A stretch of DNA of 64,000 bases from Parietaria judaica (taxonomy: Eukaryota; Streptophyta; Magnoliopsida; Rosales; Urticaceae): assembly GCA_954871525.1 (NCBI GenBank), contig OX940863.1, positions 39,356,501-39,420,500 on the forward strand. The letters run 5' to 3'. Within the stretch, counting starts at the first letter, position 1, and each line of letters starts with the position of its first letter. The translations under genes and the position numbers were made by a program. Shown one piece after another: positions 35,087 through 47,560 of the stretch. The notes under the pieces are model-generated. The model did no database searches. It had not been told where the DNA came from and was given only the letters and a program-made list of their open reading frames with translations.

Positions 35087-35932
35087 GCGGTAGTTGACTA
35101 CGTCCTCTGTAAGTTTATTGCTTAGAAAGAGAGATCAACCAGAACCACAAGCCAATTCCGAGTTGATCGAAAATGAAAGAAAACACTTTGAAATTACAAA
35201 TCTCACAGACTCTTTTCTCTCGAAGTAAATGCTTGCGTGCGTGTGATAGGGCTGTCTTCTTGCTTTTGTAGGATTCTGATTTCTGCTTGTTGGAAGTGTA
35301 CGTTGGTGATGGCTTCTAGTTCGAAGCTTGACTTGCTGTCGAGCTGACACGTCGGCCAAGTTCTGAGAGAATTTCGCAGTAGTGGACTTTGACTTGACGT
35401 CGTGGGGATTTGAATTCGGATCGTGGCGATCTTCCTGGTCGGGCTCTAGAGGTTTGAATCGAGGTTGTTGACTTGGTCTGCTCGTGCTCGGGTACTTTAT
35501 CTACTTCTGCTCGGATCCCTTTATGACAATCTCTGCCCGGGACGAATTTCGAGCTATTCAGGTCGTTGGCCTTGATGGTACTTGGATTTTAGCCAAGTGT
35601 TTGTTCTTGCCTGAGTTGGTGTAGTTATTGACCTCTGCTCGGGATTTTACCCTTTGGAAGCTCTCAGCCCACAACTCTATTGAGCAATCTCTACTCGAAA
35701 TGGGCTTCTGCCCTTTGGGCCTTTTGACTATGTTCGGGTCCAAACACAATTGAGTGTTTATTGGGCCTTTGGGCTATGTATCTCACAAGCCCAAATGTAT
35801 GAATATTCAATTATATTCATAACTTTGGTCTTAATTTACATGAACCGTAAATTTAATTAATGACCTCATTATTCCGATTAAGGAACGAATTTGCACATCA
35901 TTATTCCGATTAAGGAACGAATTTGCACATCA
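35087..35932 (-). repeat. 5' LTR of the second Tat-like element
   Basis: 846 bp, nearly identical to 28567-29379 apart from scattered substitutions. It differs by a 32-bp tandem duplication (units 35869-35900 and 35901-35932, starting TTATTCCGATTAAGG) at its outer end. Confidence 0.8.
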
Positions 35933-36719
35933 ACAAGTATAAAAAATAAATAAAAAAACACCTCGAGACGAAACCTGTATTATCACCATTATTCATGGTC
36001 AAAATTTCCAGTAATCTATGTAGAGTTCTATCTGATTTAACATAATGTTAAATTATGACAAACAAGAAAATCTTTTGTCAAGTAATTACTGCAACATTTT
36101 CCTTCGTATTTAATAATGTCAAACATGCATATTATAAACATTGAAACACATACTATATATCAAGTGCCTTATAGTTTATCACAAGGCAGAGGAACAACTC
36201 TTACTATTCCATCGTTTTTGTTAACATAAAAAGTCGCACAACTCCAAGAAAATCTAGATTTAGATATTAAGCCTTTTTGGAGTAGGTCACTGGTTTTTTT
36301 CGGTAACAGTTTTCAGTGATTGATTTCTAGATAATTGATTTCTTTTCTCTATTCAACTATCAAATCAAGTTGGTTATTTAGCTAAGCTCCACATATACAG
36401 CCCTCTTTTTTTTTTGGAAGTCAATAACCCTCGAACGTATTTTCCATTTCCGACAGCCTTTTTCAATTTTCAAATATTTCCGCTTTCAGATACTAAATTT
36501 CAGATATCAATGTTGTATTAATAGTTTGTATCATTTTTATTTCAAGGCAGCTTTTGATGAAAGACAAATCGCCCCCTGCAACTTAGGTTGCATTGTCCCT
36601 CATGTGTTACATAGCTTATGAGTAATATATAGATACACAAGCAACTCATGCATTTTTTTTATTTTTATTTTTATGTTTACACAGCTTATGAGCAATATAT
36701 AGACATGTATGTACAGCAT
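35933..36719. other. AT-rich intergenic DNA
   Basis: No gene recognised. The last ~150-200 bases are the likely 3' UTR of the UPF0114 gene. A short 'acagcttatgagyaatatatagaca' type segment occurs twice (about 36609 and 36676). Confidence 0.5.
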
Positions 36720-39087
36720 TCAGTCATGGAGCCTGGAAAGTAGAAAAAGGCAGCCAGAAGAAAGGAGGATAGAGGCGGCGAAGCAGAGTAAATCAAAAGG
36801 CGAGTTTATCGCGGCTTTCTTGCTCTTATCGAACAGTCCGATGAGCAGAAGCATCACTATAACATGACCTAGCTTTGTTTTCAGCTCGTTCACCGTCGTT
36901 ATATCCAACCATTTCGGCCGTTCCTGCGAATTCAAAATTCATGTTCCGTTCAAAATTCAAGTTTTGCTACATGACCTGATTGAGATGGTAAAATCAAATT
37001 AGAAAGAGCGGACCGTGAGAGTGAACAATCCAAAGAGATTTGATCTAGAATCTTCGGACATTGACTTCGAGGTGTCGAGATTGCTGATGAATAGCTCGTA
37101 CAGGCCCACTCCGAACACGAGCATAACTGTTCCTAGAAGATACACATCTACACAAGAAGCAGAGGGATTCTTAGGCTTTCATTTCCATGTAATCCCGAAA
37201 CCTTATTTCGAACCATGATTCCTTTTTGTCGGGCCATTTCCGCTCAAAATTTACTTAAGCCACATCATTTTCTGTTATGGTGGTCCCACTGCTCCAAATA
37301 CACTAACTCCTATTGTATGAATAACTTTGTTTTTGTTTTGTTTAATACATGTAAAAAGTACTGCATATCAAAGCTGTTTTGGATGGATGAATACAATGCT
37401 AAAATCGAAATACCATAATGCATATTTTGGAGAAGAACAATTTCATCACTTGAAATTAGGAACAGTTATTTAATTATGGTATTTAGAAAATTTAACAGAT
37501 CTTGTTATTTAATCATGTCATTTCGATTATTAATTTTTTTTTAAAGGTCTAATATGGTTTGGCGGCCTAGCTCATTAGGTTGATCCTTAGTCTAGTTAAA
37601 AATCTAAGTGAGTCAGAATGGTAACTGATGACCATTCAGTTTTTTTTTTTTTTCCTTAAAAAAGGACGAGGTTAGCTCTTGTGAAGGGTGGCAAAGCTCC
37701 TGTTTCGAGATCGGATCTTCGCTCATAACGGAAACATACCTATTGCCTCAACAAGAAGCAAGATCACTTTCCCCCGATTAACCATGTATTCCAAGAAAGA
37801 TTGCACAACATAGAGTGAGCCCTGCATTTCAAGGTCAAGAGAAGCACAAACAATGAAGGAGATAGCAATACTTCTGAATATTTCGAGACAGCTCGGAAAC
37901 ACGACACGTAATCGGGGTCCAAAAATAGTGACTCTTGAAGTTGTAGAAAGCACTATGATTGGAAATTGAAATATAACTTTTGCTTTTACAAATTTTAGTC
38001 CGTTTCTTTCCTCTAAATAAAAAATTTCAACTTCTTTGAGAAAATTCAGACCGATGGGATAAGCCCTTAAACCACTTTCTGTCATACTTGTAATATAACC
38101 CTAAGAGCATAAAAAAGGATAATTACGACAAAAATACTTAAACTTATTCAAATAGAGTGGCATATTCTTAAGCCTTGAATTGCGATGATTAAATACCCAA
38201 GATTGTGAAATTTGAGTTTTTGATTGATTCTGTCTCGTTTATCTCCATGAATTTAAGTCTTTTATAGGTCTACAATTCAAATTACCACTCAATTTTCCTA
38301 TGTTCTGAGATTTCTCATATAAATGCTTTAATTTAAAGCATTCATGTGTACATGACTTATTGTTGATAAAACATATTAGCGAAAATCAATCAAAAATACA
38401 AATTTCACGACCTTGGATATTTAATTAGGTACAATTCAAAGATTAAAGATACACCGCGTTATTTTGAAGAAGAAAAAACTTCGATACTCTTCTCGCAATC
38501 ATCCCAAAAGAAAATGCCCACAAGTTGGCCGGGCCAACTAAGAACTCGGCCGTATGTTACGTTTCCGTCTTTGACATACTTATCATTTGTTTCTAAGATG
38601 ATGCTAATTAATTTAACTTTACTCGCGAAATCAATATTCAAATTTGATTTGTTGGAACAAACAATTAAATATTGATTATTCAAAAATCAGTTATATTATA
38701 CCTTGATGAAGCACAAAAGCGAGCCAATCAAGGAGCCTAAAACCCCAAGAAGCGCCAAAAACCGACACCTATAGATTATCTGAAAACCAAGAAAAAGAAT
38801 ATTAAAAAGCTAATCAAATCGTTGGGCAAACGCCAAAAACAGATTCGAACCACCTTCTCGATCTGTTCTTCAAAGGCTTCCGGTCGGCCGGAGCCGACGC
38901 CGGGGGAGGAGGCGGCGGGAGCGATGCAGGCAATGGCGGACTTCGAAGCGACGATCGAGAGAAACGGAAAGCTTCGGGTCCGGTCGACAGCGGGTCCCCT
39001 AACGAACTTGGACAACGGCCTTGGCTTAGCGATTCGCGCCACGTGGTTGGCTGGGAGAGGTGGGCGAGTGCAGGAACCGAGCCTCAT
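36720..39087 (-). CDS. UPF0114-family membrane protein, probably plastid-targeted
   Basis: Five exons: 39087-38854, 38779-38702, 37821-37740, 37147-37014, 36923-36720. All have GT-AG junctions and lengths that add up in phase to 243 residues. Residues 1-~65 are Arg/Ser/Ala/Pro-rich with few acidic residues, like a chloroplast transit peptide. Then comes EEQIEK, joined to IIYRCRFLALLGVLGSLIGS (first membrane helix). GSLYVVQSFLEYMVNRGKVI leads to a second hydrophobic segment, and DVYLLGTVMLVFGVGLYELF is the family's most conserved block. The last exon has ERPKWLDITTVNELKTKLGH, then two further helices. The biochemical role of UPF0114 (YqhA-like) proteins is not established. No lesions, so it is probably functional. 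It lies ~2.7 kb downstream of the RopGEF gene's 3' end, with no evidence of co-regulation. Confidence 0.93.
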
Positions 39088-41837
39088 GATAACGAGTGGT
39101 CTCGGGTGATTCTGGGTTTGGGGGAAGGATCATGTGGGAACTTGCCTGAGCTCGGTCCCTTCATCCATGGTGGTGAGATTTGTTACTGTGTTTCTTTCTT
39201 TTCTTTTCTTTTCCTTACAGGTATATGTACTGATATTATTGGCCACGTATATTTCTGGACGCTTCACACCCGTGAACAAAGCCAAGTTGTCAGTGTCAAG
39301 TTCAGGGGACGTGGCAAAAGCCTTGAAAGTTTTCACATTCTCCGAGGACAGTCAACATACAAATGATTGATGATCCAAGTTCGGGTACCAATACCTCAAC
39401 ATGACTACGTGTTACCTTTTACTGATATTTTTTGGAAAAGGAAATTCAGTTTCCGCAGATCTTGAGTGGTTTTTCAAATAGGATTTTTTTCTTTCAGTTT
39501 CTTTTTTTTTTTTCTTTTTCTTTCAAGGATCATATACATTTTTTTCTTCTTCTACGATGTAATAAAACTCTCACATAGGACAAAGAAAACCGTCGCTACG
39601 ATTATATTTGGGATTTACAATTCGGATGTTAAAATATCTCTATCAAAATTGTCTTAATAACAAAAAGAAACGTTGATGTAGAGCGGGCTACGAAGAACAC
39701 AAGAACGCGTCTATGCGAGGATAAAACTCGACTTTTTCTCAAGCATGGAGCTCAAAAATTTCATTCAAACAAAGCTAAAGAATTAACACCATACAATCCC
39801 ATAATAAACAAGGTTCAAAAACCGAAAAGAAAACTAACGATAAAGAGGGCAACAAATTGCCACAAATCTGAAAAGAAAAAGGAAAGCAATAACGATAATA
39901 AAGACGAAAAATAAAGGCTCCAAGCTCGTGTAGCATCTTCCCGAATCATGCTCGATTCTTGCTTTTGCGATCTCACGCGTCCAAGAAGGCAAGTCCGATT
40001 GCGTTGGCATCACGCGACCAACTAACACAAAAGAAGTATCAAATATGTCTAATTACGGTGAGTTCATTTTGTCTAACCTAAAAAAACTGTTTATATTTCC
40101 AAGAAGTTGATTATATGATCTGTGGATATTTTTTCTCTACCATCAGCACTCAGACGAGCCAACACATAAGCCACTTGATTCCCCACTTTATAAACGTGAT
40201 GTATAGAATAATTTGAACTCTTTAATAACAAATTAAATTATTCCCAAAGATATCAAATATTGCAATTACCAAACTTAATCCAATCTCGCATTCAATATCG
40301 ATAACATTATAGCCTATTTGCTTACATATACCTAACCTTTCGACAACCGTCCTTAATTGAGATCATTACTCGAGTATTAAGGAGATCATTACTCGAGTAA
40401 ATCCCAAAAGATTTTGAATAGGTGGATCACTAAGGACGTTCTTCGGTACCCAATCAACAAGTAGGTTAATTCTTGCAATGCTCACGCCAAGTAGTAGAGG
40501 TGAATTCTTGCTTCGGTAATTGCAAGGCACAAAGATCGATCTCACGGAGACTAAGTCAATTTTTGTATTTATCACGAGTTATAAAAAGATGAGATAACAT
40601 GAGAAAATTCATAGAAATCAATATTCATTTAAATTGTAAGCTAAATCGGTGTTAAAACTGTTAATTAAAGATATTCAGAACAGGGGAGACAAGCAATTTG
40701 ATAATTGATGAGAGGAAATGGTTGGGCTCATGAATTACTTCGGGTTTTACGAATTACCGAATGTGACAGGAATGCTATTGCATTTTCTTAGTGATCTGAA
40801 AAACAACAATCACGTAGGTTCTTCCGAACTTCCGTTTGAAAACCGATTGTAAACTAATCATTCATATTCCAATGATAAGACTACTTTATCGGTTAAAATT
40901 AAGTTCCAATTTCACGATCTACACGGAGAATAATATACTCCTATACTTGTCTCAATCCTATGAACAAAATCACGAGATTAAACATGTATCGAGGTTGTAA
41001 TTCCAATTTAATTCAAATCTTCTGATAGCATTAAATCTAGAGCTCCATTAAATTGAAACAAGAAATAGAACTATGATAAAATTAAGCATTCAACTAAGAA
41101 ATAAGAAAACACAAAATCCCATCACAAATGATAATTCAATAATACCCTTAGTTCATCAATCACCCAACCTTAAAAAATTAGTTCATGTTATGATAACAAT
41201 AAACATAAAATAAAGATTGGTTGAAGATACAACTCATCACACCAAATTATGATGAAGAACGATTTCTAATTGATGTGTTGTGCTTCCTTCTTTTTCTCCT
41301 CTTTGCCTTCCTTCCTTGCTGCCCTGCGTTGATCACTTGCTTCCTTTGATCACCAGCTTGCCTTTGTTTTCTTCACTGCAGTTCATATTCAGCTTGCTGC
41401 TTTTTCTTCCCATACAGCTCGCTGTCCTTCTTTTTGGTTGATTCTCCTTTTCAATCCCATCCAACGGCTGCACTCTATTGTTCACAAGAGACAAAAATTA
41501 ATTAGGGCATCTTTCCTCTTTTGACATCATTCTCTTGGTAATTGGACCCAATTAGTAAAGCCCAATCATCACACACATTAAAGTGAGAGAACATATAATA
41601 ACACACATTATTTTGGTTCTAATTCTTAATTAATGTCCATTTATGTGATTATTTTCAATGTCACACAAATATGTTAAATCACTCATAATTTAGCCTTAAT
41701 TGGACAATATTGTCAATTTTATATCGATATTTCGTTCAAGTTTTAATTATTAATTCTGTAAAAATCGTATAATAACTCTATTTTCATGGACATATCATGT
41801 ATAAATGCAAGCCTTCGTGGAATCAGTAATTACTCTC
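39088..41837. other. intergenic DNA between UPF0114 and RopGEF genes
   Basis: The part next to 39088 is the UPF0114 promoter/5' UTR. GC falls after ~39360. An exact 18-bp direct repeat GAGATCATTACTCGAGTA lies at 40359-40376 and 40382-40399. 40500-41600 resembles a low-complexity retroelement remnant (minus-strand 'gtgagatcgatctttgtgc' type sequence) but no domain or terminus supports a call. The last ~200 bases are the likely RopGEF 3' UTR. Confidence 0.4.
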
Positions 41838-44800
41838 TTATAGCGAGGTTTGCCTTTGAGTGGCACTCAAACTAGCCGTTACGTTCATAAAAGAATTTAG
41901 CTCAAAGTCACAACCACTAGTGCGAGTGTTGTAAGTCAACGACGTTGCAGAGTCAGAGCACAAAGTAGCTTCCATGAAACACAACGAGGTTGAAGGTGAG
42001 ACAGCGTCCGATATGGCGTCGTTTGTATCGTCGGTCGAAGCGCTGACGTCTTCTCGTAGGACGTCGCCGATTCTGCATAATATGTTGGACGCCAAGTTCA
42101 CGAGCACCCTAGAATATGCTTCCATCACAGAATGCCCAATGTCCTATGTCATACATAATCTACGTTAATAATCTATTGAAGTTAATTGGTTAATGTGTTA
42201 TAATATTCGTGACGAAAAAGATAAAACAAACGCGGGATAATAGTGACAAAAGTATCTACGTTATAGTAAGTTGCGCTGACGAGTGCACACATTCTTTATG
42301 CAGTGGTAAAAAAAAAATTAAATAAAGCAGTAACTCTGTCCAATTTTGTAAAAAAAAAACGTTAATTGAAGGTCAGGTATCACCTCCATATAATTTATTT
42401 AAGATTTAATATTTTTTTAATTATTTGAGTCTCTTTCTAGAACATTTCTTAAGAATATTAGACGAAACTATTGTTTTACTAAGCTTCGATAGCTTTTGCC
42501 GATGCAATTGACTACAACTTGAATACATCAATCGCTTTATTTCTTGAAATATTAAAGAGGATTTTGAATAGCCAAAATAGATCTTTCGATTCCGGAAACG
42601 AGAGAAATATTAAAGCGGAAAACGGTTTCTCCGTTTAAACAACACTAATCATCTAAAATACGTATGTTTATCAGCTCTCTCAAAAATTGAGTTTAAAGGG
42701 CCAATAATCACATATAACCATCGCTTACCTTGCTATATTGGACTTTTGCAGCATCAAGAAATGTGTGAGGAAGGTTAGGGTGTCTGGCCTTGAGCTGCTG
42801 TATGACAACCTCAGCTCGCTGCTCCAGCGCCTCCACCTTCTCCGCCTCAGCCCTCGGATCCCGTGCGAACGACAAGGCAGCCCACGATGCTCGAACCGGA
42901 CTCGAAAAGTCACCGGCTTCAACATCAAGAATCTTCTCTCTCCATGACAATGCCACAGCTTCCAAACCGTTGATCGCCTCGAGGACATCTTGTTCGGATG
43001 TCAAACCGAGGCAATCCGGCAATTCCTTGCCTGAGATTGATTCTTGTGTCAACGCCTTGTAGAGCTCGTAGCGCAGATTTGCCTTTATGAACTGCCAACC
43101 AACTAAGGTGCGTAAGACCATTTGTAAACAAAGAATGCACAAAATAAATCACGTAACCGCTGATAACAGTGAATCTAATTTCCGAAATTAACTTCTTAAT
43201 CTAAAATTACATGGCCAAATCGCTTCGTTAAACTCAATGTTATGTCGCACCGCGAGCTTCAAAATGAGAAAAAAAATTAATGAGGATTTGTGCCACACAA
43301 TTTTTACACCAATCGCTTGTCTCGGCACTCAACGTGAAATGTGAAAAGGGCACGTACCTTGGGAAAGGCGTGCCTGATCGCGACCGGCACAGACATTTCG
43401 AGCAGCACGTTTTGGTTGATTGATTTCGCAGCCTTCAGAATCTGATGAACCCGCTTGCCTTGGCTGATCAACCTGTTCTTTGCTGAATCAGACAGGCCTC
43501 CCTCGGGCACCCTAGGTGCCGGCAGCCACCATTTCTTCCTGCTCTTGCTTCTTTCCCCTTTGCACCTCCGGCTACCTCCTTCCGCGTACCAAAACTCGGT
43601 GCTCACCATCGAATCCAGCGTCTCCTATAGAATTCAGGATGAACTTCAAGAAATCTTTACATAAAAAATAAATGCATCAACTTATATGATCACTCACAAT
43701 TAGCATGGAGTCCAACTTTTGAAGTGCTGGGAGGTTCATTTGTACGTCGAAACGGGACTTTGGAGTCATAATCTGAAGAACAAAAAAAAAAAAATAGCCA
43801 ATAGACAATTTTGAAATTCCGTAAAAAAAAAAAATTCTTGTTCTTTTTTTTTTCCGGACAGACATAAAAAAAATATTGTTAAAACATTTATTTTGACGAT
43901 CTAGATCTATTAATCATTATTCCAAAATAAAACGGACGATATATTTTAAATCCAAAACTAAAAAAATGAAGACAAATTTCGTTTTTTATTTTTCCAAGAA
44001 CATGAATTTGGATTTCGAAATCTACGAGAACGAGTCCTTAATTCCGGTCAAATTAAGTTATTAACATGGTTAAGATAGATATACTTATGAGCTTAGACAT
44101 TCGAGAGTGTATAATTAGCTAATTAGTATTTGATTTTTTTTTTCTAGAAAACAAAAAACTTATAAATCAGATCATAGTAGGGATAAATTTGACTTTTATT
44201 TAACGCGTATATTCTTGATAATTGTTTAAAGTGTAAAATCATACCTATGACTAAGATTTATAATTTTGACAATATTAATAATACACGCTCTCAAAAAAAA
44301 AAAAAGATGAAGAATTTAATCTTATTTTGAGGTATTTATGCCGTAAAGAAGTACGTACTTCGAGTATTTGACCATTGGAGGCATTGAGTTTGGTGGGAAC
44401 CAACTCAACCATGTGGGTGGTGGGGCAGAGCAGCCACTCCATTTGGGTGCGCCATTTGAGCTTCCTTTCTTCAGCCAGAGGCTTCAATTTCCACAGCTCC
44501 CCGAACACACTCGCTGCGATGCCAACTAATTAATGTGGAAGATACAACTAGGCAAAATATTTGTATATGGTTGTTGATTTTGTCCCGGTTTTGGTACCGG
44601 TCACTAAACCGCTTGGAGAGATACAAATGGCTTTAGTTCACCATTATATGTCACAAACTCCTCATCATATTTATTTTTAGGTTCATGTATATATGTTTAA
44701 GTTAAGGCTCATTTTCATTTTTATTATCAATTCTTAACTATAAAGTCGAACTTTTTAAATACAATTCAGAAGTCTCGAGGCAAACATTTTTCACAATATT

Positions 44801-47411
44801 CATTGAGATTTACGTGCTAAAGGTAAAAATGCAATGCAGGAGTGAAATCGGTCCAGGTACCATGTTTCGAAAAAAAATTCAAATTGCGGAATTGGTTTTT
44901 GAAATCTCTGTACCAATAAATCTATTTTTTTAATTATGGAAACCGATTTTAAAAAGAACTTGGTTTTTATCCTAAGAATGTATATTTTAGTTTAAACATA
45001 ATAAAGAAAGAGTGGAGTTTCATAAATTACAACCATATGTCTAAGAGAGTAAATTACTTAAATGAAAGGAAAATAATAGTTTGAAATTTTTAATACGAAA
45101 CATAACATAGAGAAAAAAAAGACTTCAATAAAACATATTCTTAAAATTGGATTTCAAACTGGTTAACAAATAATTAGATTTTAAAATACAAAATTGTAAT
45201 CCGTATCAAAATGATAAAATAGAAGCATATATACCTGCTAAACTTACAATGGCATTGGACAATGCCAAAGCAGAAGTGACACCATTGGATCCTCCGGTGA
45301 CATCCTCGCCCAACAAGAGCCGAGAAAACGTCTCTTTCAGGTCCTCAACTTGCGAAAACTCTGCGCAACGAGCTGGTTTATTGTCGACGTAGAAACGACA
45401 CGGCCTCTCCTTCGTATCACTTTCATAGGAGCCTTGTTTTTCGACCTTCACGGTGATCTGTTTCGAAGAGAACGAGCCAAACTTAGCGCTGCTAGACGAG
45501 CAACTCGAACTGGCGTCTTCCGACAAGCTGGCTCCACATTCATGCGTTTGCCTCTTGATAATGCAACTTTCAAGGCCGTCATAGCTCGTGATTCCTGACG
45601 TACATTTTGCAGCTTTGGTCATTCATTTAGATTTTTAACTAAAAAATTATACCAACTAAGGACGATTCTAGTATAGTAAATTTTTTATAAATTAATATTG
45701 TTAGAATCATAGAGTTTATTATACTATCGAGGTAAAATTAGTAATGTTAGTTAGACTCGGGACGGTACAAAATTATTATTTTATCGAAGTTGTTAATTTA
45801 TCGAGTATTAATTTAACGAGATTTTAGTGTATTATAAATGAAAATGACGTAGAATAGATTGACGAGACACATAGGTGGTATACGCTTTGGCTCGTTAGGT
45901 ATGAAGGTAGAGAGAAATATGTTTACTAATTCTACTTATCTTACCATACTTGGATAAAATGAGCATTGTTTATGTGAAAAATGTTTAAAGTGTTATTTTG
46001 AGTTTGTTACTATTTTTTTTTTTAATTTATGGACTAACTTTGATACTTGAGATTGCTTAAATTTGATAAACGGAAAATCTTGCTTGTCGTTATTACCCTG
46101 ATTATTCCTCGACTAAATGAGGGGTTCACTAGTAAATTTTTGACGGAGTTAAAACAAAGGAAAACAAAAAGAAAAAAAAGAGACAAGGAACACAGTTAAA
46201 TAAAAAAATGTTTAGAAATGAAAATTTATGATGGGAAATGAATTATTTATACAAATATTTAAATAGAAAATCGTAATTAATTGCAACTGTTAGAAGAGTT
46301 TATGATAAAGCACAGTGATTAATTGCCATAATTATTGTTGCTTATACACTTAAAATGTTATTAACCCAAACAAGTCACAAAATATCTAATATTATATTAA
46401 TTGTTAAATCATCTTCAAACGAGATGGACCAAAAACTGTTTTTTGTCAACCAAACATAAATTAAATAAATAAAAAAGGGAATAACTTTTTTGAACAAAAC
46501 AAACATATGTGTACACAGAAATGGTAAAAGGAATAATCTTCTAGGCTACTTTTACAAAGTGTAGCAACATGTACACAAAAATATTAGAAACGATTTTAAT
46601 TTGTAGAAACTCGGAGTTATCTTGATGTAGCTTTTTTATCACGAATGGGCTTCAAATGTGATGATATTTTTCCAATCATGTTTGTATTTGATTTTGTCCC
46701 TTGTCACACGTCTTTCTTTCTTTTTGTTTGTTTGTTGGAATGTCACTATGTGCTCTTATTTCAATTGATGAGACATTATTACCAATCTGCTACAATCAAC
46801 ATGGCTAATTAATTTGAAATTATTCAAATCTTTTTTTCAATTTTCTTATTATTATTATTATTATTCACAAGTCCCAAAAACCCGGCACATCATTTAAAAT
46901 TTGGGATATGTATGGATAATTAGTCTCTTTTTTTTTTTAAATAGCATTAATGACTCTTTAAATTTAATAATTTTAGTGAGAATTTAGTTTTTTGATCATA
47001 GAATATTTTAGAACATTTTTTATTACTTGGTAAATAATAAAATACCTACTAAGAATCCATAAATATTTTTATATTAATTTTTTAAAATGTTTATGTAAAC
47101 TAACGGTTTATGTTATTTTGAAACGGAAAGAGCAAATCCGACATTATTTCTATAATTTTTTAGAACAGATATGAATCAAATCCATACTTCCCACACAAAA
47201 AAGAAGGGCTATCATGGCCAAGGCCAAAAGCTCATAGGAATTTCTACAAGAGCCCATATATTTAAATCCATCCTTGTCTTTTTGGCCATGTGGTAGTTGG
47301 TAAAAATCATACACGAACATTAATTAAAATATTATTGCTATTGTTGACTACATGCACCACTATAGTATGAAGTTCTATGAACAACAATTTCACTTATATT
47401 ATATATAAATT

Positions 47412-47466
<55 letters not shown>

Positions 47467-47560
47467 GAGAGAGAGGGAGAGAGTTACTGTGTTGCTCGTC
47501 AAAGTCGATGCTAATTTGTCCGTCTCGAGTGCAACAAGCAAGCCTTCTTCGCATCACCAT
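41838..47560 (-). CDS. PRONE-domain Rop guanine nucleotide exchange factor (RopGEF)
   Basis: Seven coding exons: 47560-47488, 45594-45235, 44513-44359, 43772-43698, 43624-43358, 43091-42729, 42143-41838. All junctions are GT-AG and the phases are consistent, giving 532 residues. The N-terminus, [20 protein letters not shown] then DEQH, joins [12 protein letters not shown], a signature seen in one RopGEF subgroup. A Ser-rich variable stretch follows. The PRONE domain spans ~residues 105-460, with [109 protein letters not shown] and [14 protein letters not shown]. The C-terminal tail (~residues 461-532) is Ser/Thr/Asp-rich. PRONE proteins load GTP onto Rop GTPases at the plasma membrane downstream of receptor kinases. 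Exon 2 could instead start at an ATG at 45622, but that loses the conserved N-terminus. Probably functional. Confidence 0.93.
45673..45830. mobile_element. short pogo/Emigrant-like MITE in RopGEF intron 1
   Basis: The ends read TAGTAAATTTTTTATAAATTAATA and (reverse strand) CACTAAAATCTCGTTAAATTAATA, with the internal GTACCGTCCCGAGT-type segment seen in plant Emigrant/Lemi1-type elements (family recall). TA borders are present. It lies ~80 bp before exon 2. Confidence 0.5.
47418..47462. repeat. (TA)n microsatellite followed by (GA)n
   Basis: A long TA run ending at 47461, then GAGA tract to ~47481, immediately downstream of RopGEF exon 1's donor site (minus strand). Confidence 0.95.

Larger units (their letters stand above)
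28567..35932 (-). mobile_element. Tat-like Ty3/gypsy element with antisense spliced gene, gag-pol lost
   Basis: The element reads on the minus strand. 5' LTR 35932-35087, then an inserted or recombined copia LTR fragment (35086-33882), an untranslated zone with a minisatellite (33881-33114), the antisense gene (plus strand, 30204-33113), about 0.8 kb of spacer, a PPT-like AGTAGGGGTCTATC at about 29383-29396, and the 3' LTR 29379-28567. Its layout mirrors the element at 1-2955. No gag-pol and no primer site remain: the LTR fragment directly abuts the 5' LTR. Flanking pentamers do not match, so a deletion or recombination event is likely. Confidence 0.7.

Noticed and set aside
45595..45622. ATG at 45622 as the RopGEF start
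   Set aside because: It adds MTKAAKCTS, absent from the conserved pattern. Splicing 47488 to 45594 restores [16 protein letters not shown] in phase.
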